DNA of 64,000 nt from Blastocatellia bacterium (GCA_025055075.1 JANWYV010000034.1:60780-124779), one strand, 5' to 3'. Counted from the stretch's first letter, positions 33,950-43,323 are shown. Notes: generated by a model not told the origin, from the sequence alone. Translations and numbers: made by a program.

Positions 33950-35163
33950 CGGCTATGGGGGAGATGTGGGAGGGAGGTCATTCCGGATCCGATGCCTCAT
34001 CGCAGCCGACTATGACGAAAAACGATCTCATCCTGATCGAGGGCGTCCTGGAAGTCTTGCCGGAAGGGCATGGCTTTCTGCTGTCGCCCGAAAATGGGTA
34101 CATTCCGAGCCCGGACGACATCTACGTCGCGCAATCGCAGATTCGCCGCTTCAAGATGCGCACTGGCGATGTCGTGTGCGGGCTCTGTCGTCCCCCGCAC
34201 GATGATGAGCGGTATTTCGCGCTGGTGCGTGTGGAGACGATCAATGGTGAACCTCCGGACAAGCGCCGGGAAACGCCTCCGTTTGAGACGCTCGTCCCCT
34301 TGTTCCCGGAGGAGCGGTTCCACCTGGAGACGACGCCGGACAATCTCTCGGCGCGGGTGATGGATCTGCTGACGCCGATCGGCAAGGGACAGCGCGGATT
34401 AATCGTCGCCCCGCCGCGGACGGGGAAGACGGTGCTCCTGCAGACGATTGCCAATTCGATCACGCGCAATCATCCGGAGGTGAAGCTCATCGTCCTCTTG
34501 ATTGATGAGCGTCCGGAGGAAGTCACCGACTGGGAGCGGAAGGTACACGGCGAGATCGTAGCCTCCACGTTCGATCAGCCCGCGGAGCGGCATGCGCGCG
34601 TGGCGGAGATGGTCTTGGAGAAGGCCAAGCGGCTCGTCGAGTACGGCAACGACGTGGTCATTCTGCTGGACTCGATCACTCGCCTGGCGCGGGCGCACAA
34701 CTCCATCGTGGAGCGGAGCGGTCGGACGTTGACCGGCGGAATTGACGCCAGCGCCATGGAGAAGCCCAAGCGCTTCTTCGGCGCCGCGCGCAACCTCGAA
34801 GATGCCGGGAGCCTGACGATCATCGCGACCGCGCTCATTGACACCGGATCCCGCATGGATCAGGTCATCTTCGAGGAATTCAAGGGGACGGGCAACATGG
34901 AGATCCATCTCGACCGCGCGCTGGCGGATAAGCGCGTCTTCCCGGCCATTGACATCCATCGGTCGGGGACCCGGCGGGAGGAGCTGCTAATCCCGCCGCA
35001 GGATCTGAATCGCATCATTGTCTTGCGCCGTGTCCTGGCTACGCTCTCGCCGGTCGAAGCCATGCAGCTCATGTTGGAACGCCTGGCGAAGACGAAGACG
35101 AACGCGGAATTTCTGAACTCGCTCCAGGTCGAATCGGAGCGAGCGGCGTCGTCTCGACGTTGA
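33946..35163 (+). CDS. rho: Transcription termination factor Rho
   Basis: 405-residue hexameric RNA helicase that ends transcription. The RNA-binding (cold-shock-like) domain [30 protein letters not shown] starts near residue 29; the ATPase has Walker A PPRTGKT (about 156), Walker [15 protein letters not shown] and the Q-loop/R-loop region [20 protein letters not shown]. It lacks the separate N-terminal helical Rho_N domain, replaced by a ~25-residue Gly/Ser-rich stretch, so it is shorter than the enterobacterial protein. Overlaps rpoD by 4 bases. ATG 34012, after the polar stretch, is a possible alternative start. Confidence 0.95.
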   Translation: MTAMGEMWEGGHSGSDASSQPTMTKNDLILIEGVLEVLPEGHGFLLSPENGYIPSPDDIYVAQSQIRRFKMRTGDVVCGLCRPPHDDERYFALVRVETINGEPPDKRRETPPFETLVPLFPEERFHLETTPDNLSARVMDLLTPIGKGQRGLIVAPPRTGKTVLLQTIANSITRNHPEVKLIVLLIDERPEEVTDWERKVHGEIVASTFDQPAERHARVAEMVLEKAKRLVEYGNDVVILLDSITRLARAHNSIVERSGRTLTGGIDASAMEKPKRFFGAARNLEDAGSLTIIATALIDTGSRMDQVIFEEFKGTGNMEIHLDRALADKRVFPAIDIHRSGTRREELLIPPQDLNRIIVLRRVLATLSPVEAMQLMLERLAKTKTNAEFLNSLQVESERAASSRR

Positions 35164-35266
35164 GGCTCGGCGCGTCCTCAAAAGCGGGATTTCCGGTCTC
35201 GGGATCGTGGGGACGTGGTCATCCGGATCACGTAGACGTCGGTCCTTTTCCCCAAGCGAATCGCTC

Positions 35267-35294
35267 TTGACGTCTCGGCGCGCTGCGCTATAAT
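35267..35294 (+). promoter_or_regulatory. Promoter of the small secreted protein gene
   Basis: TTGACG (35267-35272), 16-base spacer, perfect TATAAT (35289-35294), about 47 bases before ATG 35342. Confidence 0.65.
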
Positions 35295-35341
35295 GGGAAT
35301 CGCCAGTTCCTGCAGACCACTAGGCGAGGAGGGAGGGAGCT

Positions 35342-35719
35342 ATGAAGCGGTGGATCGTTTGGGCGATTGCTTTTTCCCTTGCTATTCCGCTGGTGAATCT
35401 TTTCGCCCAGCAACAGCAAGCGGGTCAGGCACCGACGGCGCCGAAGACGGCTGCGCGACCGGCGCTCAGGACCCATTCGGGCGAGGTCGTGTCTGTGGAC
35501 ACGGCCAAGAATCAGATTGTGATCAAGCAGCGGACGGGGAAGGAGATGACGCTGGAGGTCGCCCCGGACGCCCGGGTCACGAAAGCGCGTCAACCGATCA
35601 CCCTGGGCGATTTGAAACCCGGTGATCGGGTGACCACGCGGTGTGACGAATCCGGCGGCAAGTGCGTGCTCAGGTCCATTCGCGTTCAGGTGGCACGCGC
35701 AGCCGCGCAGACGTCGTGA
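35342..35719 (+). CDS. Small secreted protein with a DUF5666-like beta domain
   Basis: 125-residue exported protein: signal peptide (residues 1-22, ending LFAQQ), a Gln/Ala/Pro-rich linker and a single small beta domain (HSGEVVSVDTAKNQIVIKQ ... LGDLKPGDRVTTRCDES). Its pattern of short strands with a LKPGDRV turn resembles DUF5666-type and similar OB-like periplasmic domains. Function unknown. Strong Shine-Dalgarno (GGAGGGAGCT), own promoter and a strong terminator make it a single-gene unit. Confidence 0.8.
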   Translation: MKRWIVWAIAFSLAIPLVNLFAQQQQAGQAPTAPKTAARPALRTHSGEVVSVDTAKNQIVIKQRTGKEMTLEVAPDARVTKARQPITLGDLKPGDRVTTRCDESGGKCVLRSIRVQVARAAAQTS

Positions 35720-35730
35720 TAGGACACGGG

Positions 35731-35785
35731 ACGGCTCTCGTCGAGCGATCTCTCGGGCGCTTGGCGAGAGCCGTTCTGATTTTAT
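35731..35785 (+). terminator. Intrinsic terminator after the small secreted protein
   Basis: Perfect 10-bp stem ACGGCTCTCG (35731-35740) / CGAGAGCCGT (35765-35774) with a 24-base loop, followed by TCTGATTTTATTT. Confidence 0.75.
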
Positions 35786-35833
35786 TTCGCCTAACCCACT
35801 GGCTGAACGCCAGAATGAAACGAAAAGTCCCCT

Positions 35834-37378
35834 ATGCTCTTTAAGGTCCTCAGCGCCGCGACGCTCGGTATTGAGGCGTATCTTGTGGAGGTGGAGGTGG
35901 ATCTCTCGCCTCGAGCGGGAGATCAAGCCGGAGCGGCTTTCATCATGGTGGGCTTGCCCGATGCCGCCGTTCGAGAAAGTCGCGAGCGGATTCGCGCGGC
36001 GATCCAAAACTGCGGATTCTTCTTCCCCATCCATCGGGTCACGGTGAATCTCGCGCCGGCGGACATCAAGAAGGAGGGATCGAGCTTCGATCTGCCGATC
36101 GCGGTGGGCATTCTCGGGGCGAACGGATACTTGGAGGGCGTGAGCCTGGAGGATGCGCTCTTCGTCGGAGAGCTTTCCTTGGACGGTCGAGTCCGACCCA
36201 TTCGCGGCGCCCTGCCGATTGCCGTAGCGGCGAGAGCGTGGGGGATCCGAAGGATATTCCTGCCGCAGGAGAACGCGCGCGAAGCAGCCGTCGTGGAGGG
36301 AGTTGACGTCTTCCCCGTGGGAGCGCTTCCCGAAGTCGTGCAGATCCTCATCGGACAGCGATCGGCAACTCCTCTGCGCCTCTCTCTCGAGGAGTTCTCG
36401 ACCGACATCAATCGCTATGCCGTTGATTTCAGCGAGGTGAAGGGACAATTGGCGGCGAAGCGCGCCATCGAGGTCGCTTGTGCTGGGGGGCATAACATCC
36501 TGATGATCGGTCCGCCCGGCAGCGGCAAGACGATGCTCGCCAAACGCATCCCGACCATCTTGCCTCCGCTCACCTTCGAAGAGGCCATTGAGGTCACCAA
36601 GATTCACAGCGTCTCGGGATTGACCGAAGAGCGCGGTTTGGTGGTGACGCGTCCGTTTCGCGCGCCACATCACACGATCAGTGATGCCGGGTTGATCGGG
36701 GGCGGGGTCATCCCACGTCCGGGCGAAGTCAGTCTCGCCCATAATGGCGTCCTCTTCTTGGACGAATTGCCCGAATTTGATCGAAATGTGCTCGAGGTAC
36801 TGCGTCAGCCGCTCGAAGACGGGCGGGTGACGATCTCGCGCGCGGCGATGTCGCTGACGTTCCCCGCGCGGTTCATGCTCGTGGCCGCGATGAACCCATG
36901 CCCGTGCGGGTATTGGGGGTCGCGCGTTCGCGAATGTACATGCACCCCGGCGATGATCCAGCGCTACGTCTCGAAGATCTCCGGGCCATTATTGGATCGC
37001 ATAGACATTCACGTCGAGGTCCCGGCGGTGAGATTCCGGGAACTCACCGAGGATGCCCCGAGCGAGCACTCTCTAGCAATCCGGGAGCGCGTCGTGCGCG
37101 CGCGCTCCCTTCAGTTGCGCCGGTATGTGGCCGACGGCATTTATTGTAACGCCCAGATGACGCCTCGGCTGATTCGCAAGTACTGTCGTTTGGAGGAATC
37201 GGCGCAGCGCCTCTTGGAGCATGCCGTCTCGCGCCTGGGGCTTTCGGCGCGCGCCTATGATCGCATTCTGAAGGTGAGCCGTACGATCGCCGATCTCGAA
37301 GAGAGCGAACGGATTCGATCGCATCACGTCTCGGAAGCCATTCAGTATCGCAGCCTCGATCGTGCGTACTGGATGTGA
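35834..37378 (+). CDS. comM: ComM/YifB-family Mg-chelatase-like ATPase
   Basis: 514-residue AAA+ protein of the YifB/ComM family; ComM is a hexameric helicase that promotes branch migration when transformed DNA recombines. An N-terminal Lon-like domain ([16 protein letters not shown] ... [20 protein letters not shown]) precedes the ATPase with Walker [14 protein letters not shown] (about 230) and Walker [10 protein letters not shown], then a C-terminal Mg-chelatase subdomain with the MNPCPCG and C-T-C zinc-like Cys cluster. A ComEA-like gene 3 kb away suggests natural transformation, but that link is inferred. No Shine-Dalgarno is obvious; the start is the first Met of the conserved N-terminus. 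Confidence 0.93.
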   Translation: MLFKVLSAATLGIEAYLVEVEVDLSPRAGDQAGAAFIMVGLPDAAVRESRERIRAAIQNCGFFFPIHRVTVNLAPADIKKEGSSFDLPIAVGILGANGYLEGVSLEDALFVGELSLDGRVRPIRGALPIAVAARAWGIRRIFLPQENAREAAVVEGVDVFPVGALPEVVQILIGQRSATPLRLSLEEFSTDINRYAVDFSEVKGQLAAKRAIEVACAGGHNILMIGPPGSGKTMLAKRIPTILPPLTFEEAIEVTKIHSVSGLTEERGLVVTRPFRAPHHTISDAGLIGGGVIPRPGEVSLAHNGVLFLDELPEFDRNVLEVLRQPLEDGRVTISRAAMSLTFPARFMLVAAMNPCPCGYWGSRVRECTCTPAMIQRYVSKISGPLLDRIDIHVEVPAVRFRELTEDAPSEHSLAIRERVVRARSLQLRRYVADGIYCNAQMTPRLIRKYCRLEESAQRLLEHAVSRLGLSARAYDRILKVSRTIADLEESERIRSHHVSEAIQYRSLDRAYWM

Positions 37379-37381
37379 GCT

Positions 37382-38581
37382 TCACTTGGCTGGATGTGGC
37401 CGCACTACGCGGAGCTGAAGCTCGGGCGCGCGCGCCTCGGGAACCCACAGAGCGAGGAAAGCCGTCATCAGGGGGAACACCGCCATCGTGGCGAGAACGC
37501 CTTCGAATCCCAGCGTGCGCGTGAACGGCTCACAGAGCGCCGGAGCCATCGAGCCGACACCCCACGCAAAGCCCATCATCAGCGCGGAGACGGTTGAGGT
37601 CTCTCCGGAAGCCAGCTCTTGAGCCGTCGCGACATTCACGGGGAAGACGGACATGAGGACGAAGCCTCCGGCGACGAGAGCGATCGCGCTCATGGGGCCC
37701 GTCGTCAGGGCAGCCGTCGCCAGGAGGAGGGGAACGAGTATCCCAGTGCCCAAGGTGAGCCATCGGCCGCCGAAGCGTTCGGCGAAGGCACCTCCGAAGA
37801 AGCTCCCGCACGCGCCGGCCAGCAAATATGCCGTCAGTAGCCCTCCCGTCTCGCGCAGACCATACCCTCGCTGCGTCAGAATGAAGGGGATGTAGCTGTT
37901 GGTCATCACATATGTCGCCGACCGCGAGACGGTGATCAGATAGAGGAAAAGCATCGGGCGCCACACCCCTCGCAATCTCGCCGTGAGATGCCGAAGCATC
38001 TCGTGTCCATTTGAGGGAGCCACGTGCGAGTCTTCTCGTGGTCCGTAGCAGTAGATGAGCAAGGCGACCATCCATCCGAGCGGCATCAGGAGATACGTGT
38101 GCGTGACGTCCGTCGCCGCTACGACCGTCGTGATGATCGCAGGGCCAAGAGCGAACCCCAGCGTCCCTGAGGAGGAAAATATCGAGAGGGCGAGGCGGCG
38201 CCGATGTGCGTTGGCGCGAGCGACCAACGCCGCCCCCTGTGGATGGAAGGCACCATTGCCCATCCCGCCCAGGATGAGGAAAAGCACGAGCCATCCATAC
38301 GAAGGAGCTGCACCGATCAGGGAGATGAACGATCCCGCGATGGCCGGCCCAATGATGGCGAATGCGCGACGCGTGTATCGGTCGGCGAGGAATCCGTACA
38401 CGGGCTGCAGGAGCGAGGACGTGAGGTTTAACAATGGCGCAAGCCAGAAGACCTCCGCCTCGCTCAGATTCAGTCGTCGCGCAATCAGCGGCAGTAGCGG
38501 ATACAGCGTGCTCGTATGAAGATCACTGACGAAGTGGCCCAATCCGATGACCAGGAGCGCACGCCTTCCTTCTCTCGACAT
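37382..38581 (-). CDS. MFS transporter (fosmidomycin-resistance-like)
   Basis: 399-residue 12-helix major facilitator protein. The start LGHFVSDLHTSTLYPLLPLIARRLNLSEAEVFWL and the PVYGFLADRYTRR motif A resemble the Fsr (fosmidomycin efflux) subfamily, but the substrate is unknown. ATG 38581 is chosen as the family start; further 5' in-frame codons belong to another frame of the upstream 57-codon gene. It is the second gene after that small gene (13 bases apart), both probably transcribed from the strong promoter at 38812-38840. Convergent with comM. Confidence 0.88.
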   Translation of the reverse strand: MSREGRRALLVIGLGHFVSDLHTSTLYPLLPLIARRLNLSEAEVFWLAPLLNLTSSLLQPVYGFLADRYTRRAFAIIGPAIAGSFISLIGAAPSYGWLVLFLILGGMGNGAFHPQGAALVARANAHRRRLALSIFSSSGTLGFALGPAIITTVVAATDVTHTYLLMPLGWMVALLIYCYGPREDSHVAPSNGHEMLRHLTARLRGVWRPMLFLYLITVSRSATYVMTNSYIPFILTQRGYGLRETGGLLTAYLLAGACGSFFGGAFAERFGGRWLTLGTGILVPLLLATAALTTGPMSAIALVAGGFVLMSVFPVNVATAQELASGETSTVSALMMGFAWGVGSMAPALCEPFTRTLGFEGVLATMAVFPLMTAFLALWVPEARAPELQLRVVRPHPAK

Positions 38582-38594
38582 ACGCGCTCTCACC

Positions 38595-38768
38595 CTACGA
38601 CCTTCGCTTGATTGCCTTCTGCCAGAGACGCTCGAAGATCGCTCGCGAGAAGCCATCCGAAGTAAACGTGAACTCGGGAGGCCACCAAACGACGCAGAGT
38701 GCGGACTCTACGTGAAACGTAGCCTCGGCTGCTGCCTGGCGGTCGCAAATAACGACGAGCGATCGCAT
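38595..38768 (-). CDS. 57-codon gene leading the MFS operon
   Basis: A 57-residue small protein (starts MRSLVVICDRQ, contains ESALCVVWWPPEFTFTSDGF) with a good Shine-Dalgarno site (AGGGGAG) before its ATG, 37 bases downstream of the expected transcription start of a consensus promoter. It ends 13 bases before the MFS start. I know no homologue; the paired Trp and Pro residues and the basic C-terminus (KAIKRRS) do not match a known peptide family. The promoter placement makes it a likely real gene. Confidence 0.6.
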   Translation of the reverse strand: MRSLVVICDRQAAAEATFHVESALCVVWWPPEFTFTSDGFSRAIFERLWQKAIKRRS

Positions 38769-38811
38769 CGTTCTCCCCTTTCTCGAAAGCGCGCCCGCGC
38801 GAAAAATGCTC

Positions 38812-38840
38812 AGTTTAGTGGGCGCGCGAGTCTTTGTCAA
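38812..38840 (-). promoter_or_regulatory. Consensus promoter of the 57-codon gene/MFS operon
   Basis: On the - strand TTGACA (38840-38835), 17-base spacer, TAAACT (38817-38812). A perfect 15-bp palindrome GTCTTTG-T-CAAAGAC (38830-38844) overlaps the -35 box. Confidence 0.65.
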
Positions 38841-38846
38841 AGACGG

Positions 38847-38864
38847 TCCCCGAGAGCTCGGGGA
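38847..38864. promoter_or_regulatory. Palindrome upstream of the MFS-operon promoter
   Basis: TCCCCGAG-AG-CTCGGGGA, perfect 8-bp arms, 7 bases beyond the -35 box of the - strand promoter and 40 bases before the divergent glycosyltransferase gene. Possible operator; alternatively a hairpin. Confidence 0.4.
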
Positions 38865-38909
38865 GCTGGGAGACCATCGCGCGCGCATGCTACCATTGCG
38901 GACGTGCGG

Positions 38910-40310
38910 ATGAAGATCGCCCTCGTCGTTCATCGGTTTTTCCCCGAGGGCATCGGGGGAGTTGAAACGTTGACCGCTCATCTGGCTCGCGCGTTGCGTG
39001 AGCGTGGGCACGGGGTGCTCCTCCTCTGCGCAGCGCGCTCGCTTGGATTCGAAGGGCCGCTTCGTTTCCTTCGCGAGACATATGGGGAGATCCCCATTTG
39101 GCGCATCGCCGGGGAGGGGGAGAAAAAGACAGCGCCGATTCGGGCCACATATCGAGATGAAGCGATCGGCGAGGCCGTCGCGCAATTGTGGCGCGAAGAG
39201 CGTCCCGATCTCGTGCACGTGCTGCATGGATTGTTCCTCTCAGCTTCCGTCATCGAGAGCGCTCATCGAGCGGGATTACCGCTCGTATGGACGCTTCCAG
39301 ACTATTGGCCCATCTGTTGGAAGACAACGCTCCTGACCTGGGACGACCGGCTTTGCGCGGGGGATTGGCGCGTGCCGACCTCCGAATGCGTGGCCTGTCT
39401 GATTTTCGAGAGTCGGACATATCGTCGGCTCTTCGGCGAGAACCGATTCTGGCCGCGACCGCTGGCGCGGGGGCTGGTTCGAATCGCGCGAAGTGCAGTG
39501 GGACACCGTGTCCTTCCGCCGCTCTGGACGCATGCTGTGGAAGCGCTGCGCGCGCGACCCGAATGGTTTCGAACGCTCGTTCGCCATGCGGACGCGCTTG
39601 TCGCCGTGAGTTCATTCTCCTTCGATCTCTTCCGCGCCATCGGATTCCCGCAAGATCGTCTCCGTTTGATCGAGCAAACTATCGTCCCGGTCGTTGGGGC
39701 CATGCCCGCGTCGGCCCGGAAGGAGAGATGGCGTTTCGGATACATCGGGCGGATGACGCGAACCAAAGGCGTTGATGTGCTCGTTCGCGCTTTTCGTCTC
39801 GCCGACCTGGGGGGGCGCGCGACGTTGGAGCTTTTCGGTGGATTCGAGGACGCGGCGTTTCGCGATCGCGTCTTGCAGTTGGCGGATGGAGATCCGCGCA
39901 TTCGCTTTCACGGAGAGTTTCCGCCGGAACGGTTGGGTGAAGTTCTCGCGCAAATAGACGTGCTCGTCATCCCCTCGCGATGGCCGGAGACGGGACCGCT
40001 TGTGCTCTTGGAGGCGCTCGCGGCCGGACGCCCAGTCCTCGGCGCACGCGTGGGACAGATGGGGCGGATGATCGAACCGGGACGAAACGGGTGGTTCTTC
40101 GAGCGTGGAGATGCGCATGATTTGGCAGCCGCGCTTCGAAAGATCGTCGCGCGATCCGAAGCATGGCCGGATCTCCGGTATGCCTCCCATTCGATCAAGC
40201 CTTTCGAGGAGATGGTGAGCGAATATGAGGCGCTCTATCGCGAATGCGTGGAACGTCATGGCCGCGAAGCTTCGAGCGCGCATGTCGGGAATCCAGACAT
40301 CCCTCGATGA
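38910..40310 (+). CDS. GT4-family glycosyltransferase
   Basis: 466-residue two-domain GT-B enzyme. The N-terminal HRFFPEGIGGVETLTAHLARAL segment is the acceptor-side start of the GT4 family; the C-terminal part has the nucleotide-sugar-binding region GYIGRMTRTKGVDVLVRAF and the EALAAGRPVLGARVGQMGRMIEPGRNGWF loop with the Glu equivalents of the EX7E motif. The middle contains a Cys-rich stretch (WPICWKT ... LCAGDW ... CVACLIF), typical of a GT4 subgroup acting in surface polysaccharide synthesis. The acceptor is unknown. ATG 38910 used; GTG 38904, 7 bases after a weak TACCAT, is an alternative. Confidence 0.87.
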   Translation: MKIALVVHRFFPEGIGGVETLTAHLARALRERGHGVLLLCAARSLGFEGPLRFLRETYGEIPIWRIAGEGEKKTAPIRATYRDEAIGEAVAQLWREERPDLVHVLHGLFLSASVIESAHRAGLPLVWTLPDYWPICWKTTLLTWDDRLCAGDWRVPTSECVACLIFESRTYRRLFGENRFWPRPLARGLVRIARSAVGHRVLPPLWTHAVEALRARPEWFRTLVRHADALVAVSSFSFDLFRAIGFPQDRLRLIEQTIVPVVGAMPASARKERWRFGYIGRMTRTKGVDVLVRAFRLADLGGRATLELFGGFEDAAFRDRVLQLADGDPRIRFHGEFPPERLGEVLAQIDVLVIPSRWPETGPLVLLEALAAGRPVLGARVGQMGRMIEPGRNGWFFERGDAHDLAAALRKIVARSEAWPDLRYASHSIKPFEEMVSEYEALYRECVERHGREASSAHVGNPDIPR

Positions 40311-40347
40311 GGGCTCATGGCGAGAGCTTGTGGAGGGAGGGCTCAAG

Positions 40348-40686
40348 ATGGGGAGCGCGCTCGTCCTGCTGCTCGCTCTAGCGCTCGCCATATCGCGCTT
40401 TCGATCTTGGAGGGAAGAGCGTGCGATCTCGCAGCGCTCGGCATTAATCGAAAGCCAGTGCGCGCCGGGAAAGGTGAACGTGAATCGAGCGACGCAGAAA
40501 GAGTTGGAGGCCGTTCCCGGTATTGGGCCTGTCCTCGCTCAGGAGATCATCCGCTATCGCGAGCGGCACGGTCCATTCCGTCGCCTGGAGGAGTTGCTGA
40601 TCTTGCGAGGCGTGAGCACGCGGAAGCTTCGCGCGTTATCCGCGGCGCTCTGCGTTGAAGACGGACGTTCGGGGAATACGAATTGA
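40348..40686 (+). CDS. ComEA-like helix-hairpin-helix protein
   Basis: 112-residue membrane-anchored DNA-binding protein: a hydrophobic helix at the N-terminus (residues 1-17), a short linker and one tandem helix-hairpin-helix domain (VNVNRATQKELEAVPGIGPVLAQEIIRYRERHGPFRRLEELLILRGVSTRKL) as in ComEA, the competence DNA receptor. The start at 40348 is chosen because GGAGGGAGGG lies directly upstream; ATG codons further 5' lie inside the glycosyltransferase frame without a site. With ComM in the window it supports a competence system, not proof of one. Not preceded by ComEC. Confidence 0.82.
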   Translation: MGSALVLLLALALAISRFRSWREERAISQRSALIESQCAPGKVNVNRATQKELEAVPGIGPVLAQEIIRYRERHGPFRRLEELLILRGVSTRKLRALSAALCVEDGRSGNTN

Positions 40687-40711
40687 CGGATCGAGAGATG
40701 CCCATTAGCAT
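40683..40711 (+). promoter_or_regulatory. Promoter of mpl
   Basis: TTGACG (40683-40688), 17-base spacer, TAGCAT (40706-40711); the -10 ends 9 bases before ATG 40721 and no Shine-Dalgarno site is seen, so the mRNA would be leaderless or nearly so. Confidence 0.5.
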
Positions 40712-40720
40712 TGGGGCCCT

Positions 40721-42142
40721 ATGTCGGGACGACATTATCACCTCGTTGGGATTGGCGGAACGGCGATGGCCGGATTAGCCGGGCTCCTGCTGGCCAAAGG
40801 TTATCGAGTCACGGGATCGGATCACGACGTCTATCCCCCAATGTCTGAACTGCTCGAGCGTTTGGGCATCTCGGTCGCTCGAGGATATCGGCCAGAGAAC
40901 TTGCGGCCCCATCCGGATCGCGTCGTCATCGGGAACGCCCTCTCGCGGGGAAATCCGGAGATCGAATATGCGCTCGATGCGAAATTGCATTATGTCTCTC
41001 TGCCCGAGGTCCTCAAGGAGGAGTTCATCCGAGGTCGGCATTCGGTCGTGATCGCGGGGACGCATGGTAAGACGACGACGACCTCACTTATGGCATGGAC
41101 GCTCGAGCAAGGAGGGCAATGCCCGAGTTTCCTGATCGGAGGGATCGCGGAGAACTTTGGAACGAATTTTCGATGGAACGAGAGCGCGTACTTCGTCGTC
41201 GAGGGGGACGAATATGACAGCGCGTTCTTCGATAAAGGGCCGAAGTTCATGCATTACTTGCCAGACACGGTGATCTTGAACGCCATCGAATTCGATCACG
41301 CCGACATTTATCCCGACTTGGACGCTGTGAAGACGGCCTTTCGGCGCTTGATCAATATCATCCCCCAGCGCGGGCGCGTGATCGCCGATTTCGATTCGCC
41401 AGTCGTGCGCGACGTGGTCGCTGGAGCATGGTGCCCCGTGCATTCCTTCGGCCTCACCGCGGAGGTTGAGTGGCGTGCCGAAAGAATTCGCATGAGTGAA
41501 CGAGGGACGACGTTCCAGGTATGGCATCGTGAGGCTTTCGTCGGGGAGTTCTTCACCCCATTGGTCGGCGAATTCAATGTGCGGAATTGTCTGGCCGTGA
41601 TTGCGGCTGCTACGGCGCTCGGCCTCCAGCAAGAGGCGATCGCGAGCGCGCTGGCAAGTTTTCGCAGCGTCCGGCGCCGGATGGAGATTAAGGCGGAGAT
41701 CGCGGGAATTACGCTCATTGATGATTTCGCCCATCATCCGACGGCCGTGCGCGTCACCCTGCAGGCGCTGCGGCAGCGATATCCCGATCGGCGGCTCATT
41801 GCCGTTTTCGAACCGAGATCGCGAACGTCGCGCCTGCGCATCATGCAGCCGGCTTTCGAAGAAGCGCTTTTTGTGGCAGATGTCGCCATCATCGGCCCCG
41901 TGTTTCGACCTGAAGTTGTCCCGGAGGCTGCGCGCCTTTCCCCATCAGAGCTTGCGCGCGCGTTGCGAGAGCGTGGGCGTCCGGCTTATGCCTTCTCCTC
42001 GGTGGAAGAGATCGTAAATGCCCTGGATGAGATGCTCCTGTCTGGCGACGTCGTCGTCATCCTCTCCAATGGAGATTTCGGGGGGCTCCTTGGAAAGCTC
42101 ATCTTGAGGCTGCGCGAGCGCGACCCTAGGGGAGTCCTTTGA
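40721..42142 (+). CDS. mpl: UDP-N-acetylmuramate:tripeptide ligase (Mpl)
   Basis: 473-residue Mur-ligase-family enzyme that joins recycled L-Ala-D-Glu-mDAP tripeptide to UDP-MurNAc, saving peptidoglycan material. The N-terminal GIGGTAMAGLAGLLLAKG Rossmann motif, ATP loop GTHGKTTTTSL (about residue 111) and the Mpl-type signature FVVEGDEYDSAFFDKGPKFMHYLPDTVILNAIEFDHADIYPDL distinguish it from MurC. The FDDF-type IDDFAHHPTAV segment is present. Converges with rlmN, with 48 bases between. It is transcribed from its own promoter, independent of the ComEA-like gene. Confidence 0.93.
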   Translation: MSGRHYHLVGIGGTAMAGLAGLLLAKGYRVTGSDHDVYPPMSELLERLGISVARGYRPENLRPHPDRVVIGNALSRGNPEIEYALDAKLHYVSLPEVLKEEFIRGRHSVVIAGTHGKTTTTSLMAWTLEQGGQCPSFLIGGIAENFGTNFRWNESAYFVVEGDEYDSAFFDKGPKFMHYLPDTVILNAIEFDHADIYPDLDAVKTAFRRLINIIPQRGRVIADFDSPVVRDVVAGAWCPVHSFGLTAEVEWRAERIRMSERGTTFQVWHREAFVGEFFTPLVGEFNVRNCLAVIAAATALGLQQEAIASALASFRSVRRRMEIKAEIAGITLIDDFAHHPTAVRVTLQALRQRYPDRRLIAVFEPRSRTSRLRIMQPAFEEALFVADVAIIGPVFRPEVVPEAARLSPSELARALRERGRPAYAFSSVEEIVNALDEMLLSGDVVVILSNGDFGGLLGKLILRLRERDPRGVL

Positions 42143-42190
42143 AGGGGGCGTCATCCATGCGAGGTGGGGCGGAGCACTCGCCCCCCGAGC

Positions 42191-43318
42191 TTACCGCTGT
42201 TGCAGGAACTGCCGGTCGTCACCCTGCGGGATGGGACGGAACGGCTGCGAGAGAGTCGGAAGCCGTGCCAAGTCCTCCTGCTGGCGGGCAGCAAGTTGCC
42301 CGCACGCAGCAGCGATCTCTCGACCTCGCGGTTGGCGAATGAATGTCGGAATGCCCGCCGCACGCAGGATCTGTTGGAAACGCAAAATGCGCGACTCTGG
42401 CGAGGCGGTGAACGGTAACTCTGGAGCGGGATTGTGCGGAATCAGATTCACCTTCGCGCGAATCCCGCGCAGCAGCCGGACGAGCCGTCGCGCATCCTCT
42501 TCGCCATCGTTGATCCCGTCGAGCATCACGTACTCGAAGGAGATCCACTCATTCCTTCGAAGCGGATACTCGCGACAAACAGCCAGAAGCTCCTCGAGCG
42601 GCCATCGCCGATTGATCGGCATGAGCTGATCCCGCAGCGCGTTCGTCGTCGCCGTAAGCGAGATCGCTAGCTCTGGCCGAATGGGTTCCTCAGCGAGCTG
42701 ACGAATTCGAGGAGCGACGCCAGCCGTCGAGAGCGTGATCCGTCGCTGAGAAATGCCCATCCCTCTCGGATCGCAAAAGAGGCGAATCGCCTTCATCACG
42801 TTCTCGTAATTCAAAAGGGGTTCGCCCATCCCCATGAGGACGAGATTGACACCTCGCTCCGGCTTCGCCTCAGGGCCATAAATGTCGTTGAGAACGAGCC
42901 AGACCTGGGCGAGGATCTCCCCAGCGTCAAGGTTCCGCTGCAATCCCAGGCGAGCCGTCATGCAAAACTGGCAGGCTAGGGGACAGCCTGCTTGCGTGGA
43001 GAGGCAGATCGTGTCAGCGTACGGCTCAGGGAGCCATACCGATTCGATACGTACGCCATCCCTTAGCCGCAACAGGTAGCGCCGCGTCCCATCACCCCCC
43101 TGGAAGACATCGATGATCTCCACATCCGTAATGACATATTCCGCCGCGAGACTCTCCCGCAGGGAGAGCGGAAGATCGGTTGCCGCCCGCAGGTCTGCGA
43201 TCCGCCGCCGGTGGAGCGCCTCAAAGAGTTGATGCGCGCGATATGGCTTCGGATCGTGCGCTCGGAGCACCTGCTTCAGCTCCTCTCGCGTCCACCCGAG
43301 AAGCGCTTTTTTCATCAT
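42191..43318 (-). CDS. rlmN: Dual-specificity RNA methyltransferase RlmN
   Basis: 375-residue radical-SAM enzyme that methylates C2 of A2503 of 23S rRNA and A37 of some tRNAs. The 4Fe-4S motif CPLACQFC (about residue 115), GEPLLNY and the C-terminal Cys in AAACGQ (a methyl-accepting Cys partner) are present. The start is ATGATG at 43318/43315 directly after a TATAAT box, so the mRNA is probably leaderless. Diverges from the micropeptide operon promoter, about 110 bases apart. Confidence 0.94.
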   Translation of the reverse strand: MMKKALLGWTREELKQVLRAHDPKPYRAHQLFEALHRRRIADLRAATDLPLSLRESLAAEYVITDVEIIDVFQGGDGTRRYLLRLRDGVRIESVWLPEPYADTICLSTQAGCPLACQFCMTARLGLQRNLDAGEILAQVWLVLNDIYGPEAKPERGVNLVLMGMGEPLLNYENVMKAIRLFCDPRGMGISQRRITLSTAGVAPRIRQLAEEPIRPELAISLTATTNALRDQLMPINRRWPLEELLAVCREYPLRRNEWISFEYVMLDGINDGEEDARRLVRLLRGIRAKVNLIPHNPAPELPFTASPESRILRFQQILRAAGIPTFIRQPRGREIAAACGQLAARQQEDLARLPTLSQPFRPIPQGDDRQFLQQR

Positions 43319-43323
43319 GCGGC

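Noticed and set aside
42143..42190. Possible bidirectional terminator between mpl and rlmN (GGGGCG/CGCCCC hairpin)
   Set aside because: The stem is short and not followed by T runs on either strand.
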